Positions 53,446-63,015 of a stretch of 64,000 nt of DNA are shown one piece after another; the stretch's first letter is position 1, and every line of letters starts with the position of its first letter. A program made the position numbers and the translations under genes. Source of the stretch: Massilia eburnea (GTDB lineage Bacteria; Pseudomonadota; Gammaproteobacteria; Burkholderiales; Burkholderiaceae_D); the NCBI RefSeq assembly GCF_009720745.1, contig NZ_WNKX01000008.1:124001-188000 (forward strand), given 5' to 3'. Below the pieces are notes generated by a model. That model was not told where the DNA came from. It worked only from the letters and a program-made list of their open reading frames with translations, and did no database searches.

Positions 53446-54674
53446 ACCGCCGTGTCGTCGTCACCGGCATGGCCGGCATCAGCCCGCTGGGCAACGACTG
53501 GGCGACCATCCGCGGCCGCCTGGGTGAATACCGCAACGCCATCGTACGCATGGCCGACTGGGAAGACTATGAGGGCCTGAACACCCGCCTCGGCGCGCCG
53601 GCGGCGGAATTCGAGTTGAGCCCGCGCTTCAACCGCAAGACCATGCGCAGCATGGGCCGCGTGGCCCTGATGGCGACCCGCGCCACCGAACTGGCGCTGG
53701 AAGACGCTGGACTGATCGATTCCGAACTGCTGAAGAGCGGGCGCATGGGGGTGTCCTTCGGTTCCTCCGCAGGCACGCCAAGCGCGATCGGAGATTTTGG
53801 CCGCATGATGGAGGAGCGCAGCACGCGCGGCATCAATGCCACTACCTACATCAAGATGATGTCGCATACCGCGCCGGTGAATATCGGTGTGTTCTTCGGC
53901 GCCACCGGCCGCGTGATCACCACCTCCAGCGCCTGCACCTCCGGCAGCCAGGGCATCGGCTACGCCTACGAGGCAATCCGCAGCGGCAAGCAGACCGCGA
54001 TGATTGCGGGCGGCGCGGAGGAATTGTGCGCTACCGAGGCGGCCGTATTCGACACCCTGTTTGCCACCAGCACCCGCAACGACGCGCCGCACACCACGCC
54101 GCGCCCGTTCGACAAGGCGCGCGACGGCCTGGTGATCGGCGAAGGGGCGGGCTGCCTGATCCTCGAGGACATGGAGCATGCGCAGGCGCGCGGCGCCCAT
54201 ATCTACGCCGAAATCGTGGGCTTTGGCACCAACAGCGACGGCTGCCACGTCACCCAGCCAAACTCGGCGACCATGGCCCAGGCCATGCAGCTGGCGCTGG
54301 AGGACGCGGATTTGCCGCCTTCGGCGATCGGCTACGTGAACGCGCACGGCACGGCCACCCAGCACGGCGACATCGCCGAATCGCACGCTACCCATTCGAT
54401 CTTCGGCAGCAGCATGCCAATCAGCTCGCTCAAGAGCTATATGGGCCACACGCTGGGCGCATGCGGCGCGCTGGAAGCGTGGATCAGTATCCAGATGATG
54501 AATGAAGGCTGGTACGCGCCGACCGTAAGTTTGACGGATATCGACCCGGAATGCGCACCCCTCGACTATATTGCTGGCGAAGGGCGTCATATGCAGTGCG
54601 ACTATGTCATGTCGAATAACTTCGCCTTTGGCGGCATCAATACATCCCTGATTTTCAAGAAAGGAAGCAAATGA
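53442..54674 (+). CDS. beta-ketoacyl-ACP synthase (APE, ApeR-like)
   Basis: The 410-residue FabF-type ketosynthase has nucleophile Cys165 (SSACTSGSQG), histidines in NAHGTATQHGD and KSYMGHTLGACG, and a lysine in the latter. As the second catalytic ketosynthase it may perform the first condensation on the aryl starter, as proposed for ApeR. It overlaps the ketoreductase and the next lipoprotein gene by 4 bp each. Confidence 0.92.
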   Translation: MNRRVVVTGMAGISPLGNDWATIRGRLGEYRNAIVRMADWEDYEGLNTRLGAPAAEFELSPRFNRKTMRSMGRVALMATRATELALEDAGLIDSELLKSGRMGVSFGSSAGTPSAIGDFGRMMEERSTRGINATTYIKMMSHTAPVNIGVFFGATGRVITTSSACTSGSQGIGYAYEAIRSGKQTAMIAGGAEELCATEAAVFDTLFATSTRNDAPHTTPRPFDKARDGLVIGEGAGCLILEDMEHAQARGAHIYAEIVGFGTNSDGCHVTQPNSATMAQAMQLALEDADLPPSAIGYVNAHGTATQHGDIAESHATHSIFGSSMPISSLKSYMGHTLGACGALEAWISIQMMNEGWYAPTVSLTDIDPECAPLDYIAGEGRHMQCDYVMSNNFAFGGINTSLIFKKGSK

Positions 54675-55255
54675 AGACTACTCGCCGTACCCTCCTCATG
54701 GTCGCCGGCCTGGCTGCCCTTGCCCTGGTTCAAGGCTGCGCGACACGCGTCAAGTCCACCAGCGAGACCAATCCTCCGCCAGCCGAGGCGTTCAAGAATT
54801 TTGGCCGCATTGAAGTGAAGCCTGTGGCGTTTGCGCCGGGAGTGAAGGGCAAGCACCTGGGCGTTGAGCGTATCGATGCCAACATCAAGAAAGACCTGGC
54901 GCAAAAGCTGGTGGAGTGGAATAGCCGCCCTGAGAACGGCCGCACCCTGGTGGTGGAGCCTGTCATTGAACAGCTCCAACTGACCGGTACCGCCACGCGC
55001 GTGATGTTTGGCCCATTGGCAGGCAGCTCGGGTGTTCTGATGCGCATGAACATCCGCGACAGCAAAGGCAATGTGATCGCAACGCCTGAATTCTTCCAGC
55101 GCGCTGACGCCATGGCCGCCGGGTTCACCATGGGTATGGGCGACGGCATGATGCTGACTCGCGTATCGAACCTGGCGACCGACTATTTGATCGGTAATTA
55201 CGAAGTAGCGCACGGCGGCCCAACCGGCGCCGACAGCAAGGCAGTAAAGCAGTAA
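54671..55255 (+). CDS. DUF4410-like lipoprotein (APE region)
   Basis: The 194-residue product has a lipoprotein signal (LAALALVQGC, Cys about 23) followed by a soluble domain with DLAQKLVEWNSRPENGRTLV and a glycine/methionine-rich segment (AGFTMGMGDGMM). It resembles DUF4410 lipoproteins of unknown role. The 4 bp overlap with the ketosynthase places it in the aryl-polyene operon. Confidence 0.75.
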   Translation: MKTTRRTLLMVAGLAALALVQGCATRVKSTSETNPPPAEAFKNFGRIEVKPVAFAPGVKGKHLGVERIDANIKKDLAQKLVEWNSRPENGRTLVVEPVIEQLQLTGTATRVMFGPLAGSSGVLMRMNIRDSKGNVIATPEFFQRADAMAAGFTMGMGDGMMLTRVSNLATDYLIGNYEVAHGGPTGADSKAVKQ

Positions 55256-55289
55256 AGCAGTAATCCCACAACCGTAAGGAGAAATAAGA

Positions 55290-55736
55290 ATGAAAAAGAT
55301 GTTCGCGGCAGCTGCCGCTGCAGCAGCCCTGATCTCCACCGTCGTCCCTGCACAGGCGCGCGACACCAAGCTGCTGTTCCCGATCGCCGGTGCGATGGCT
55401 GAAAATGATGCCAAGAGCCGCCTTGGCGACGACGTACAGTTCTTCTTCGGCGACCAGAAGCCAGCCGGCAAGATGGAAAACCTGGGCAGCGACAAGACCA
55501 GCCAGAAGACCAACTCGGTCGGCAAGACTCCCCAGACTTCCTGCAACTGGGCCTTCCTGTCGGCCATGCTGCAGCTGAAGAAGCGCGCCAACGCCCTGGG
55601 CGCAGACGCCATCATCAATATCCAGAGCAACTACAACAACCAGCCACACTCCTCGGATACCGAGTTTGAGTGCCACGACGGCGCCATCATGACCGGCGTT
55701 GCGCTGAAGGCTGATTTCGTCCGCCTGAAAAAGTAA
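55290..55736 (+). CDS. small secreted protein, unknown function (APE region)
   Basis: The 148-residue product has a signal peptide (MKKMFAAAAAAAALISTVVPAQA) and a soluble domain with two cysteines (SCNWAFLSAMLQLKKRANALG and FECHDGAI) that may form a disulfide. The LGADAIINIQSNY stretch recalls the YbjQ/heavy-metal-binding fold annotated in databases as excinuclease-like, but I do not assign a function. AAGGAG precedes the ATG. It is followed after 5 bp by the PPTase gene. Confidence 0.7.
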   Translation: MKKMFAAAAAAAALISTVVPAQARDTKLLFPIAGAMAENDAKSRLGDDVQFFFGDQKPAGKMENLGSDKTSQKTNSVGKTPQTSCNWAFLSAMLQLKKRANALGADAIINIQSNYNNQPHSSDTEFECHDGAIMTGVALKADFVRLKK

Positions 55737-55741
55737 TCGCC

Positions 55742-56332
55742 ATGCGGCCGCAAGCGACCCTTTGGCTGCTTGACCTGGCCGCAATCGACGATGCCACGCT
55801 GGCACAGGGCCTCGAAGGCCTTGGCGCCAGCGTGCAGCAGCGTTACCGTCGTTTTCGCCGGACCGAAAGGCAACGCCAGTTCGTCGCCGGCCGTCTCCTG
55901 CTGCGCCGTGCACTGGCCTTCGCCAGACCGGACGTGGCGGCATCCGAGATTCAGTTCATTGAGCGTCCTGGCGCCGCTCCGCAAGTATGCATGCCCGGCG
56001 CGGCACCATTCTTCAGTATTTCGCATGCCGGCCACTGGATCGCCTGCGCCGCCAGCATGGCAGCGCCGCTTGGCCTGGACATTGAGCTGCATGGCCGCAA
56101 GCGCGATTTTCCGGCACTGGCCGAGCACAGTTTTGATGCCGCGACTGCGCAGCGCATTGCCCGCCTGCCGGACGGCGAGCGCGCCACCGCCTTTTATCGC
56201 GCGTGGTGCAGGCTGGAGGCCGAATTCAAGCTGGGACAGCCCGCGCAACACTGGCTGCAGCCGGAACACGCCCAGCTCACGATCGCCATTGCCAGCAGCG
56301 AGGATCTCGAACTGCTGGTGCGCGACGCATAA
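55742..56332 (+). CDS. 4'-phosphopantetheinyl transferase (APE)
   Basis: The 196-residue Sfp-type enzyme would attach phosphopantetheine to the two ACPs. It has YRRFRRTERQRQFVAGRLLL near the start, SISHAGHWIACA, GLDIELHGRKRDF with the magnesium-binding Asp and Glu, and FYRAWCRLEAEFKLG. The last motif is normally WxxKEAxxK; here the first Lys is Leu. It is the last gene of the operon. Confidence 0.88.
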   Translation: MRPQATLWLLDLAAIDDATLAQGLEGLGASVQQRYRRFRRTERQRQFVAGRLLLRRALAFARPDVAASEIQFIERPGAAPQVCMPGAAPFFSISHAGHWIACAASMAAPLGLDIELHGRKRDFPALAEHSFDAATAQRIARLPDGERATAFYRAWCRLEAEFKLGQPAQHWLQPEHAQLTIAIASSEDLELLVRDA

Positions 56333-56365
56333 AAAAAGTCGGGTGACCCAAACGGACCACCCGCC
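56331..56365 (-). terminator. terminator after the BON gene
   Basis: Read on the minus strand, CGGGTGGTCC pairs with GGTCACCCG around GTTTG, followed by a run of seven T (the A run at 56332-56338). It ends the minus-strand BON transcript and, as a hairpin, may also hinder readthrough from the aryl-polyene operon. Confidence 0.75.
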
Positions 56366-56392
56366 AAGGGAGGTACTACTGCAGCGAGGGCA

Positions 56393-56704
56393 CTATTTGC
56401 CGGCGACAGTCAGTTCACTCTTCACTTCCTTTACTCCCGCCACGGAGGATGCTGCCTGGATCGCTTTAGCGCCGGCGTCGGAGCTTGACACGGTTCCGCT
56501 CAATACAATGACGCCCTGGTTGGCGGAGACGGTGATCTCTTTCTGGTCCGACAGGGCTGACTTGACCTTGGCCAGCAGCGTTGCGTCGTTGGTGGCAACG
56601 GCGGCGCCGGCCATGGCAGCTTCCTGCTGTGCGTGGGCGGACAGCGAGGCGAGGGCGAATGCTGCGGCGGCGAACAGGCCTGCGATCAGTTTGGAATCCT
56701 TCAT
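56393..56704 (-). CDS. periplasmic BON-domain protein
   Basis: The 103-residue product has a signal peptide (LIAGLFAAAAFALASLSAHA) and a single BON domain (about 40-102; LLAKVKSALSDQKEITVSAN, GVIVLSGTVSSSDAG). BON proteins of the OsmY kind bind membranes or phospholipid and respond to envelope or osmotic stress. GGAGAG precedes the ATG. A consensus sigma-54 promoter lies about 57 bp upstream and two GlrR-type sites lie beyond it, next to the glrR gene, so this is the likely direct target of that system. Confidence 0.88.
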   Translation of the reverse strand: MKDSKLIAGLFAAAAFALASLSAHAQQEAAMAGAAVATNDATLLAKVKSALSDQKEITVSANQGVIVLSGTVSSSDAGAKAIQAASSVAGVKEVKSELTVAGK

Positions 56705-56760
56705 GGTCTATCTCTCCATTTTTAGGTTGGCAATTTAACGCTGGTGCGTTGTCCATACCT

Positions 56761-56777
56761 TTGCAAAGGGCGTGCCA
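56761..56777 (-). promoter_or_regulatory. sigma-54 (-24/-12) promoter of the BON gene
   Basis: The minus strand reads TGGCACGCCCTTTGCAA, which matches the sigma-54 consensus TGGCACG-N4-TTGC exactly, with GG and GC at -24 and -12. Transcription would start near 56751 and run into the BON gene, whose ATG is at 56704. Confidence 0.88.
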
Positions 56778-56819
56778 TGTAGAGAAATCAATGACTTAGC
56801 TGTGCGGCAACAGCATGTT

Positions 56820-56878
56820 TGTCGCTGCACGGCGACAGGATTGGGGCGGCATGCCGTAAGCGCCTGATTTGACGGGCT

Positions 56879-56903
<25 letters not shown>
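56820..56903 (-). promoter_or_regulatory. two GlrR-type activator sites, TGTC-N10-GACA
   Basis: TGTCGCTGCACGGCGACA (56820-56837) and TGTCGCTCCTCGGCGACA (56886-56903) both fit TGTC-N10-GACA, the site reported for E. coli GlrR at glmY. They lie about 53 and 119 bp upstream of the -24 element, a normal distance for enhancer binding. The second is inside the last codons of glrR itself. Confidence 0.82.
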
Positions 56904-58266
<1,363 letters not shown>

Positions 58267-58267
<1 letters not shown>

Positions 58268-58809
58268 TATTTGCTCGCTCTGGCAGGCAGGCCGCGCTCG
58301 ATTTCCTTCAGCGCTTCCAGGGTTTCGTTCAATTGCTCATTCTTGCGCTGGTTGTCTTTCAACTGCGCCCGCAGGCGTTCGCTGTCGTCCAGCAGGCGGC
58401 GCGTATCGGCGCATTGCGCGGACAGCATCTGCGCCAGTTGGCGCAAGCCCTGTGCTTCCGGTTCGGGCGCGCTGGCGACGACCTCGAACTGCGCCTGCGC
58501 GCGCGCCAGGTCGCCGTTGCCACGTGTAAGCGACAGCACCATGGCCGATTGCAGCTGCGCCTTGGGCGTCTTGGGCAGCTGCGCCAGGTTGCTCAATTCC
58601 TTCAGCAGTTCGCCCTGCGTCATGCGGCGCAGCGACTGGTGATAGGCCAGCAGCGGCGTTACTTCGTCCTGCGGCGCGACCACCAGTGTCAACTGCGCGG
58701 GCGAAGGTGGCGGCGGCAGGGGCGGCAGCGGCGCCGTCACCGGCTGGCGCTGCGCGCAGGCGCCAAGCAGCAATAGCGGCAGCAGCAGGGGAAGGAACTT
58801 AATAGTCAT
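58267..58809 (-). CDS. qseG: QseG-like outer-membrane lipoprotein
   Basis: The 180-residue product has a lipoprotein signal (LLLPLLLLGAC, Cys about 17), a proline-rich stretch, and a helical C-terminus with a coiled coil (LKDNQRKNEQLNETLEALKE). In E. coli QseG contacts the GlrK/QseE sensor in the periplasm and modulates it. Sequence similarity cannot be judged by eye; the call rests on topology, size and location between glrK and glrR. It overlaps both by 11 and 1 bp. Confidence 0.78.
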
Positions 58810-60211
58810 AAGGTAGCTCGATCCGGAAATGGGCGCCGGCGCCGGCCGGCAGCAATTGCAGGGAACCGCCGTGCGCATTGACGTATTCCAGCACGATGGA
58901 CAAGCCGACGCCGTTGCCGCGCCGTGCGCCCGGCGGCTGGCGCTCGCCTTGGTAGAAGGGTTCGAAAATATGGGCCGCGTCTTCGGCGGCGACGCCGGGA
59001 CCCTGGTCGATGCAGTCGATGGCGAGCGTACCCGCCTGCTCGCCGATGATGAAGCGTATCGCGCCGCCTTCCGGGCTGTAGCGCAAGGCGTTGGAAAGCA
59101 GGTTGCTGGCGGCGATCGCCAGCTTGCCGGGATCGATGGCGATAGCCGGCGCATTGCCTTCCACCGTCACCTCAAGGCGGCGCGCCTGCCATTGCAGGCG
59201 TTGTGCGTCGACCGCATCGCGCAGCAGGGCTGCGATATCGGTCGGCTGGCGCTGCAGGTGCTGGGCGGCGAAGGTGGCGGTGTTGTAGCGCAGCAGGTCT
59301 TCGATCTGGTTCTGCAGCGACGCGGTGTTCTGGCGCAGGATGCCGGCCACCTCGCGCTGGTTGGCGGTCAATGTTCCGGCCACTTCATCTTCCAGCAGGG
59401 CCACGCCTTCCACCAGGGCGGCCAGCGGGGTTTTCAGTTCGTGTGAAATATGGCGCAGGAAGCGCGACTTGTCGGCCTCCAGGCTGGCCAGGCGCTGGCG
59501 CAGCCAGTTCAGTTGCTGGCCCAGGCGGCGCAGGTCGTCCGGCCCTTCCACTTCGATCGGCTGGTCGTAGCGGTTGCCGCCCAGGCGGCCGATGGCGCCT
59601 TCAATCTGCGCCAGGGGACGGGAGAGCCAGAAGCCGCAGCCCACGGCCAGCGCGGCGGCCAGGCTGATGGTGGCGAGCAGCTGTCCGGCCAGCACGCTGC
59701 GCCGGTGCTCCAGCCCGAGCAGGATGCGCTGGTTGCGCTGGTCGACCTCCCGCTTCACTTCTTCCGCCAGTTCGTCGTTGATGGCGGGCAGGCCGGCCAG
59801 CGCGACGTTCAACATTTTCTTGCGTTGGGAGCGCGGCGCCTGCAGCGCATTCCAGGCTTGTTCGCCCTGCTCGCGCCAGGCAGCGAAGCTGGCTTTCGGC
59901 ACCGAGGGCAGACCGTTGGACAACGCTGCCAGTGCATCCTCTCCATCGCGGCGCGCCGCATCATAACGGTCGCGGAAGGCCGGATCGTCCAGCACCAGGA
60001 ACTGGCGCGCGCTGCGCTCCATGGCAACGCTGCGCTCGGCGAGGCGCTGCACATTGGCGGTCAGCGCCACGGCGTGCTGGCCGACGGCGCGGCTTTCTGC
60101 GGCCAGTTGGTCCAGCGTGAACAGCGCCTGGATCGATGTCGCGCTGAGAAGCAGGGCAATCAGCAGGAAGACGCCCAGCAGTAGTTGGCGGAAGGAAAGC
60201 TTAATGAACAT
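58799..60211 (-). CDS. glrK: sensor histidine kinase GlrK/QseE
   Basis: The 470-residue kinase has two membrane segments (about residues 8-30 and 173-195) flanking a helical periplasmic sensor, a HAMP region, the H-box FLRHISHELKTPLAAL, and an ATPase domain with NLLSNALRYSPEGG and GNGVGLSIVLEYV. It is the likely partner of GlrR. The ATG at 60211 is chosen because it begins the first membrane segment; there is no good ribosome site, and a stable hairpin lies just upstream. Confidence 0.9.
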   Translation of the reverse strand: MFIKLSFRQLLLGVFLLIALLLSATSIQALFTLDQLAAESRAVGQHAVALTANVQRLAERSVAMERSARQFLVLDDPAFRDRYDAARRDGEDALAALSNGLPSVPKASFAAWREQGEQAWNALQAPRSQRKKMLNVALAGLPAINDELAEEVKREVDQRNQRILLGLEHRRSVLAGQLLATISLAAALAVGCGFWLSRPLAQIEGAIGRLGGNRYDQPIEVEGPDDLRRLGQQLNWLRQRLASLEADKSRFLRHISHELKTPLAALVEGVALLEDEVAGTLTANQREVAGILRQNTASLQNQIEDLLRYNTATFAAQHLQRQPTDIAALLRDAVDAQRLQWQARRLEVTVEGNAPAIAIDPGKLAIAASNLLSNALRYSPEGGAIRFIIGEQAGTLAIDCIDQGPGVAAEDAAHIFEPFYQGERQPPGARRGNGVGLSIVLEYVNAHGGSLQLLPAGAGAHFRIELPYDY

Positions 60212-60217
60212 AGGACA

Positions 60218-60248
60218 TGCGCCGGAAACCACATGGTTAACCGGCGCA
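60218..60248 (-). promoter_or_regulatory. hairpin directly upstream of glrK
   Basis: TGCGCCGG and CCGGCGCA, with inner AACCA/TGGTT pairing, form a nearly perfect 31-nt hairpin ending 6 bases before the glrK ATG. Its position suggests translational control or a protein-binding operator. The sequence is seen directly; function is inferred. Confidence 0.55.
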
Positions 60249-60300
60249 TGATAGGGGAATTCGTTTTTCCGCCGCGTTCGCTTGCCTGGGCGCTTACATA

Positions 60301-60945
60301 CTAGTCGAGGCGCCAGGCATATTGCATGCGGGCCCACGATTCTTGCGCCACCCCGTCAATGGTACCGGGCTTGAAGGCGCACATCGACAGGCCTTGCAAG
60401 GCGGCGCGATCGAGGTCGCGGTTGCCGCTGGTGTGTTCCACCTTGGCGCTCGCCACGCGGCCGTCTTTACCGACCAGAAAGGCGAGGGTGACCGTGCCCT
60501 CGTCACCATTGCGCAGCGCCGATGCCGGGTAGGCAGGCTTGGCGCAGCTGGCGGCATCGATGACCGCTGCGACATTCACCGGCGCTGCCTTGCGCGGGGG
60601 CTCCAATGCGACCGGCAACTTGCCTGGGTCCGATGGGCCAGGATCGCTGATCACATGCGGGTCGGCGGGCCTGGTGGTGATCGTCGGTTCGATGAGCGTC
60701 GGCGCTTCGATCATCGGCGGGATGACCACCGGCAGTTTCGTGGCCGGGAGTTCGGGCGGGTCGACCGGATCTACCTGCGGTGGCGGCGGTGGAACATCCT
60801 TGTTCGGCACCAGAATGATTTCCGCCGGATCCGGGTGGAAGATCGAGATCTTCGAATGCGTCGCGATATAGCCTGCGACAGCAAGGTGCAAGACAGCGAC
60901 GAAGGCCAGGCCAGAGTAGTTCTTGTTGGAGGTATCGAAGTTCAT
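60301..60945 (-). CDS. TonB-like energy transducer
   Basis: The 214-residue product has a short cytoplasmic N-terminus, one membrane segment (about 12-30; GLAFVAVLHLAVAGYIA), a proline-rich periplasmic spacer (VPPPPPQVDPVDPPELP) and a TonB C-terminal domain (KPAYPASALRNGDEGTVTLAFLV). It would transmit proton-motive force to outer-membrane receptors. No exbB/exbD is adjacent. The ATG at 60945 follows AAAGGAAC. It diverges from the NarL-type regulator across a repeated site. Confidence 0.88.
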   Translation of the reverse strand: MNFDTSNKNYSGLAFVAVLHLAVAGYIATHSKISIFHPDPAEIILVPNKDVPPPPPQVDPVDPPELPATKLPVVIPPMIEAPTLIEPTITTRPADPHVISDPGPSDPGKLPVALEPPRKAAPVNVAAVIDAASCAKPAYPASALRNGDEGTVTLAFLVGKDGRVASAKVEHTSGNRDLDRAALQGLSMCAFKPGTIDGVAQESWARMQYAWRLD

Positions 60946-60996
60946 GGAAATGTTCCTTTCTTCTTGCTGGCAGTCTGCATTGCGCGGCCATGGCAA

Positions 60997-61077
60997 GATA
61001 TTCTTCCATTCCGTGGAAATATGCAAGCAATTTTTATTGCTAGGCTCAAGCGTGATATCCTTCCATCATCTAGAAAT
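60997..61077. promoter_or_regulatory. duplicated palindrome-like site between tonB-like and response-regulator genes
   Basis: Two copies of a 24 bp sequence, 57 bp apart, share the form GATAT-Y-CTTCCAT-N4-T-R-GAAAT. The cores are TTCCATTCCGTGGAAAT (61004-61020) and TTCCATCATCTAGAAAT (61061-61077). The first is a clean inverted repeat. They lie in the 142 bp divergent intergenic region, so both genes may be controlled through them. Confidence 0.6.
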
Positions 61078-61087
61078 AGGAAATTCC

Positions 61088-61726
61088 ATGAATAAGATCA
61101 AGGTGTTACTGGCGGACGATCACCCGGTAGTGATGGGTGGCTTTGCGATGGCGCTGGGCGGATTTGGCATCGATGTAGTCGGCCAGGCACGAACGCCGGC
61201 CGAGGCGGTAGAGGCTTGCCAGGACCTGACACCGGACGTTGCTATCCTCGATATACGCTTTGGCGAGCAAATGACGGGCATGGATGCCGCACGCGAGATT
61301 CTTGCCAAAGCGCCCAAGGCCAACATCATCTTCCTGACCCAGTTCGACCAGGACGCATTGGTCAAAGAGGCTTACCGCATCGGCGCGCGGGCGCTGGTGA
61401 CCAAGGATTGCGACCCGGCGGAACTGGCCACTGCGGTGCAGCAGGCGGCGCAGGGCAAGCTGTATTTCATGCCCGCCATTGCGGAGCGCCTGGCCAGCCT
61501 GTCGGTGCTGGGCGAGCAATCGCCGCAGGCGCTGCTCGATGAGCGTTCGCTGGAGATTTTCAAGCTGATGGCGGAAGGGCTGACCAATGCCGAAATCGCC
61601 GACCGCCTGGGCGTATCCAGCAAGACGATCAGCAATTCGAGCCAGGCCATCAAGGACAAGCTTGGCGTTGAACGCGCTGCCGACATCACGCGCCTGGCCG
61701 TGCGCCACGGCGTGCTGCAAGCTTGA
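61088..61726 (+). CDS. NarL-family response regulator
   Basis: The 212-residue product has a receiver domain (KVLLADDHPVVMGGFAM, phospho-Asp in VAILDIRFGEQMTGMDAA, Lys in ARALVTKDCDP) and a LuxR-type HTH (GLTNAEIADRLGVSSKTISN). It is coupled by a one-base overlap to a NarX-like kinase, its probable partner. The ATG at 61088 follows ATAGGAAATTCC. The signal and targets are unknown; the repeated site upstream is a candidate binding site. Confidence 0.92.
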   Translation: MNKIKVLLADDHPVVMGGFAMALGGFGIDVVGQARTPAEAVEACQDLTPDVAILDIRFGEQMTGMDAAREILAKAPKANIIFLTQFDQDALVKEAYRIGARALVTKDCDPAELATAVQQAAQGKLYFMPAIAERLASLSVLGEQSPQALLDERSLEIFKLMAEGLTNAEIADRLGVSSKTISNSSQAIKDKLGVERAADITRLAVRHGVLQA

Positions 61727-63015
61727 TGCGCGCAAGCTGGCGCATCGGCACGCGCGGCCGACTGTTGGCCATCACCTTGCTGCCGGTGCTCGCCTTGTTC
61801 GTTACGCTCACCTGGTACAACTACCAGTCGCGCCAATCGGAAGTCCATGCGGAACTGGCCGAGCGCGGGCGGTTGCTTGCCACGGCTTTGGTCGCAAGCA
61901 GCGAAATCAGCCTGGTGCAAGGCCAGTTCGACGAACTGCGCGCGACCATCAACGGCATGCTGCAAACCGACAGCGCCGTTCATCGCGTGAGCCTGCTCGA
62001 CGCTTCGCGCAAGCCGCTTCTGGACGTGGAGGGCCGTGGCGATGCGCAGCCGGAAGCACGCTACTACGAGGCGGCGATACATAAGCGGCTGCTGTACATT
62101 ACCGGCGGCGGCAACCGCAACGTTGGCACCATGGGGTATGTGCAGGTGCGCATGTCGCCTACCGCCATGCTGAGCAAGGCCCGCGCACGCTTCCAGCTCG
62201 AACTGGCGGTGGCGCTGGCGGGCCTGCTGGTATGCGCCGGACTGGCGTGGCGGATGACCAGCGGGTTCGCCGATTCGCTGCAGGCCTCGATGCAGGCGGT
62301 GCGCGCGGCGGACGCCGAGAAGCGCCGCCTGCTGCAGCGCGTGACCACGGCGGTGGAGGATGAACGCAAGGCGATTGCGCTGGAAATCCACGATGAACTG
62401 AACGCTACGCTGATCGCAGTGCGGCTCGAAGCCCAGCTGATTGCGGCCCTGGCCTCCGGCGCGGCAGTCATGGATGGTGAGGGTGCGGGGGCGCCCGGCG
62501 GCGATACGGCGGCGCAGATTCGCGACAAGGCGCAAGCCATCGTCAAGCTGGCGCTGGGCCTGTACAACAGCGGCCGCACGCTGGTGCGCCGTTTGCGGCC
62601 GGAAATGCTGGACATGCTTGGCCTGCAAGGCGCGCTGGAGGAAATGGTGCGGCAGGTCGGCAGCAGCCATCCTTCATGCCGCTTCTCGCTGCACACTGAG
62701 GGCGACTTCACCGGACTCGATGGCGATGCCGCTATCTCCGCTTACCGCATCGTGCAGGAGTCCTTGTCGAATGTTGTCAAGCACGCGCGTGCCGGCACGG
62801 CAAGCGTGGAGGTTGCGCGGCGCGGCCACGCGTTGCACATCACCGTAGCGGATGACGGCATCGGCTTCGACCCGGCCCGTACCGCAGCCGGTGTCGGCCT
62901 GGCCGGCATGCGCGAAAGGGTGCAGGCTTTGGGCGGCGGCTTCGCGATGGATTGCGTGTCCGGCACGCGCATCGCGATCACGCTGCCGGTGGAGGCGTGG
63001 CGCGCGGGAACCTGA
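61726..63015 (+). CDS. NarX-type sensor histidine kinase
   Basis: The 429-residue kinase has two membrane segments (about residues 13-30 and 160-180) around a periplasmic sensor domain, then a HisKA_3 dimerisation domain with the phospho-acceptor His in ALEIHDELNATLIAVRLEA and an ATPase domain (QESLSNVVKHARAG, VADDGIGFDPAR, GVGLAGMRERV). It pairs with the preceding regulator. The ATG at 61726 overlaps the regulator stop. Its last 38 bp overlap the convergent kinase gene. Confidence 0.9.
   Translation: MRASWRIGTRGRLLAITLLPVLALFVTLTWYNYQSRQSEVHAELAERGRLLATALVASSEISLVQGQFDELRATINGMLQTDSAVHRVSLLDASRKPLLDVEGRGDAQPEARYYEAAIHKRLLYITGGGNRNVGTMGYVQVRMSPTAMLSKARARFQLELAVALAGLLVCAGLAWRMTSGFADSLQASMQAVRAADAEKRRLLQRVTTAVEDERKAIALEIHDELNATLIAVRLEAQLIAALASGAAVMDGEGAGAPGGDTAAQIRDKAQAIVKLALGLYNSGRTLVRRLRPEMLDMLGLQGALEEMVRQVGSSHPSCRFSLHTEGDFTGLDGDAAISAYRIVQESLSNVVKHARAGTASVEVARRGHALHITVADDGIGFDPARTAAGVGLAGMRERVQALGGGFAMDCVSGTRIAITLPVEAWRAGT

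Noticed and set aside
38489..56332. Flexirubin or dialkylresorcinol cluster
   Set aside because: No DarB-type ketosynthase or DarA-type cyclase for resorcinol formation is visible; gene content fits the proteobacterial aryl-polyene type instead.
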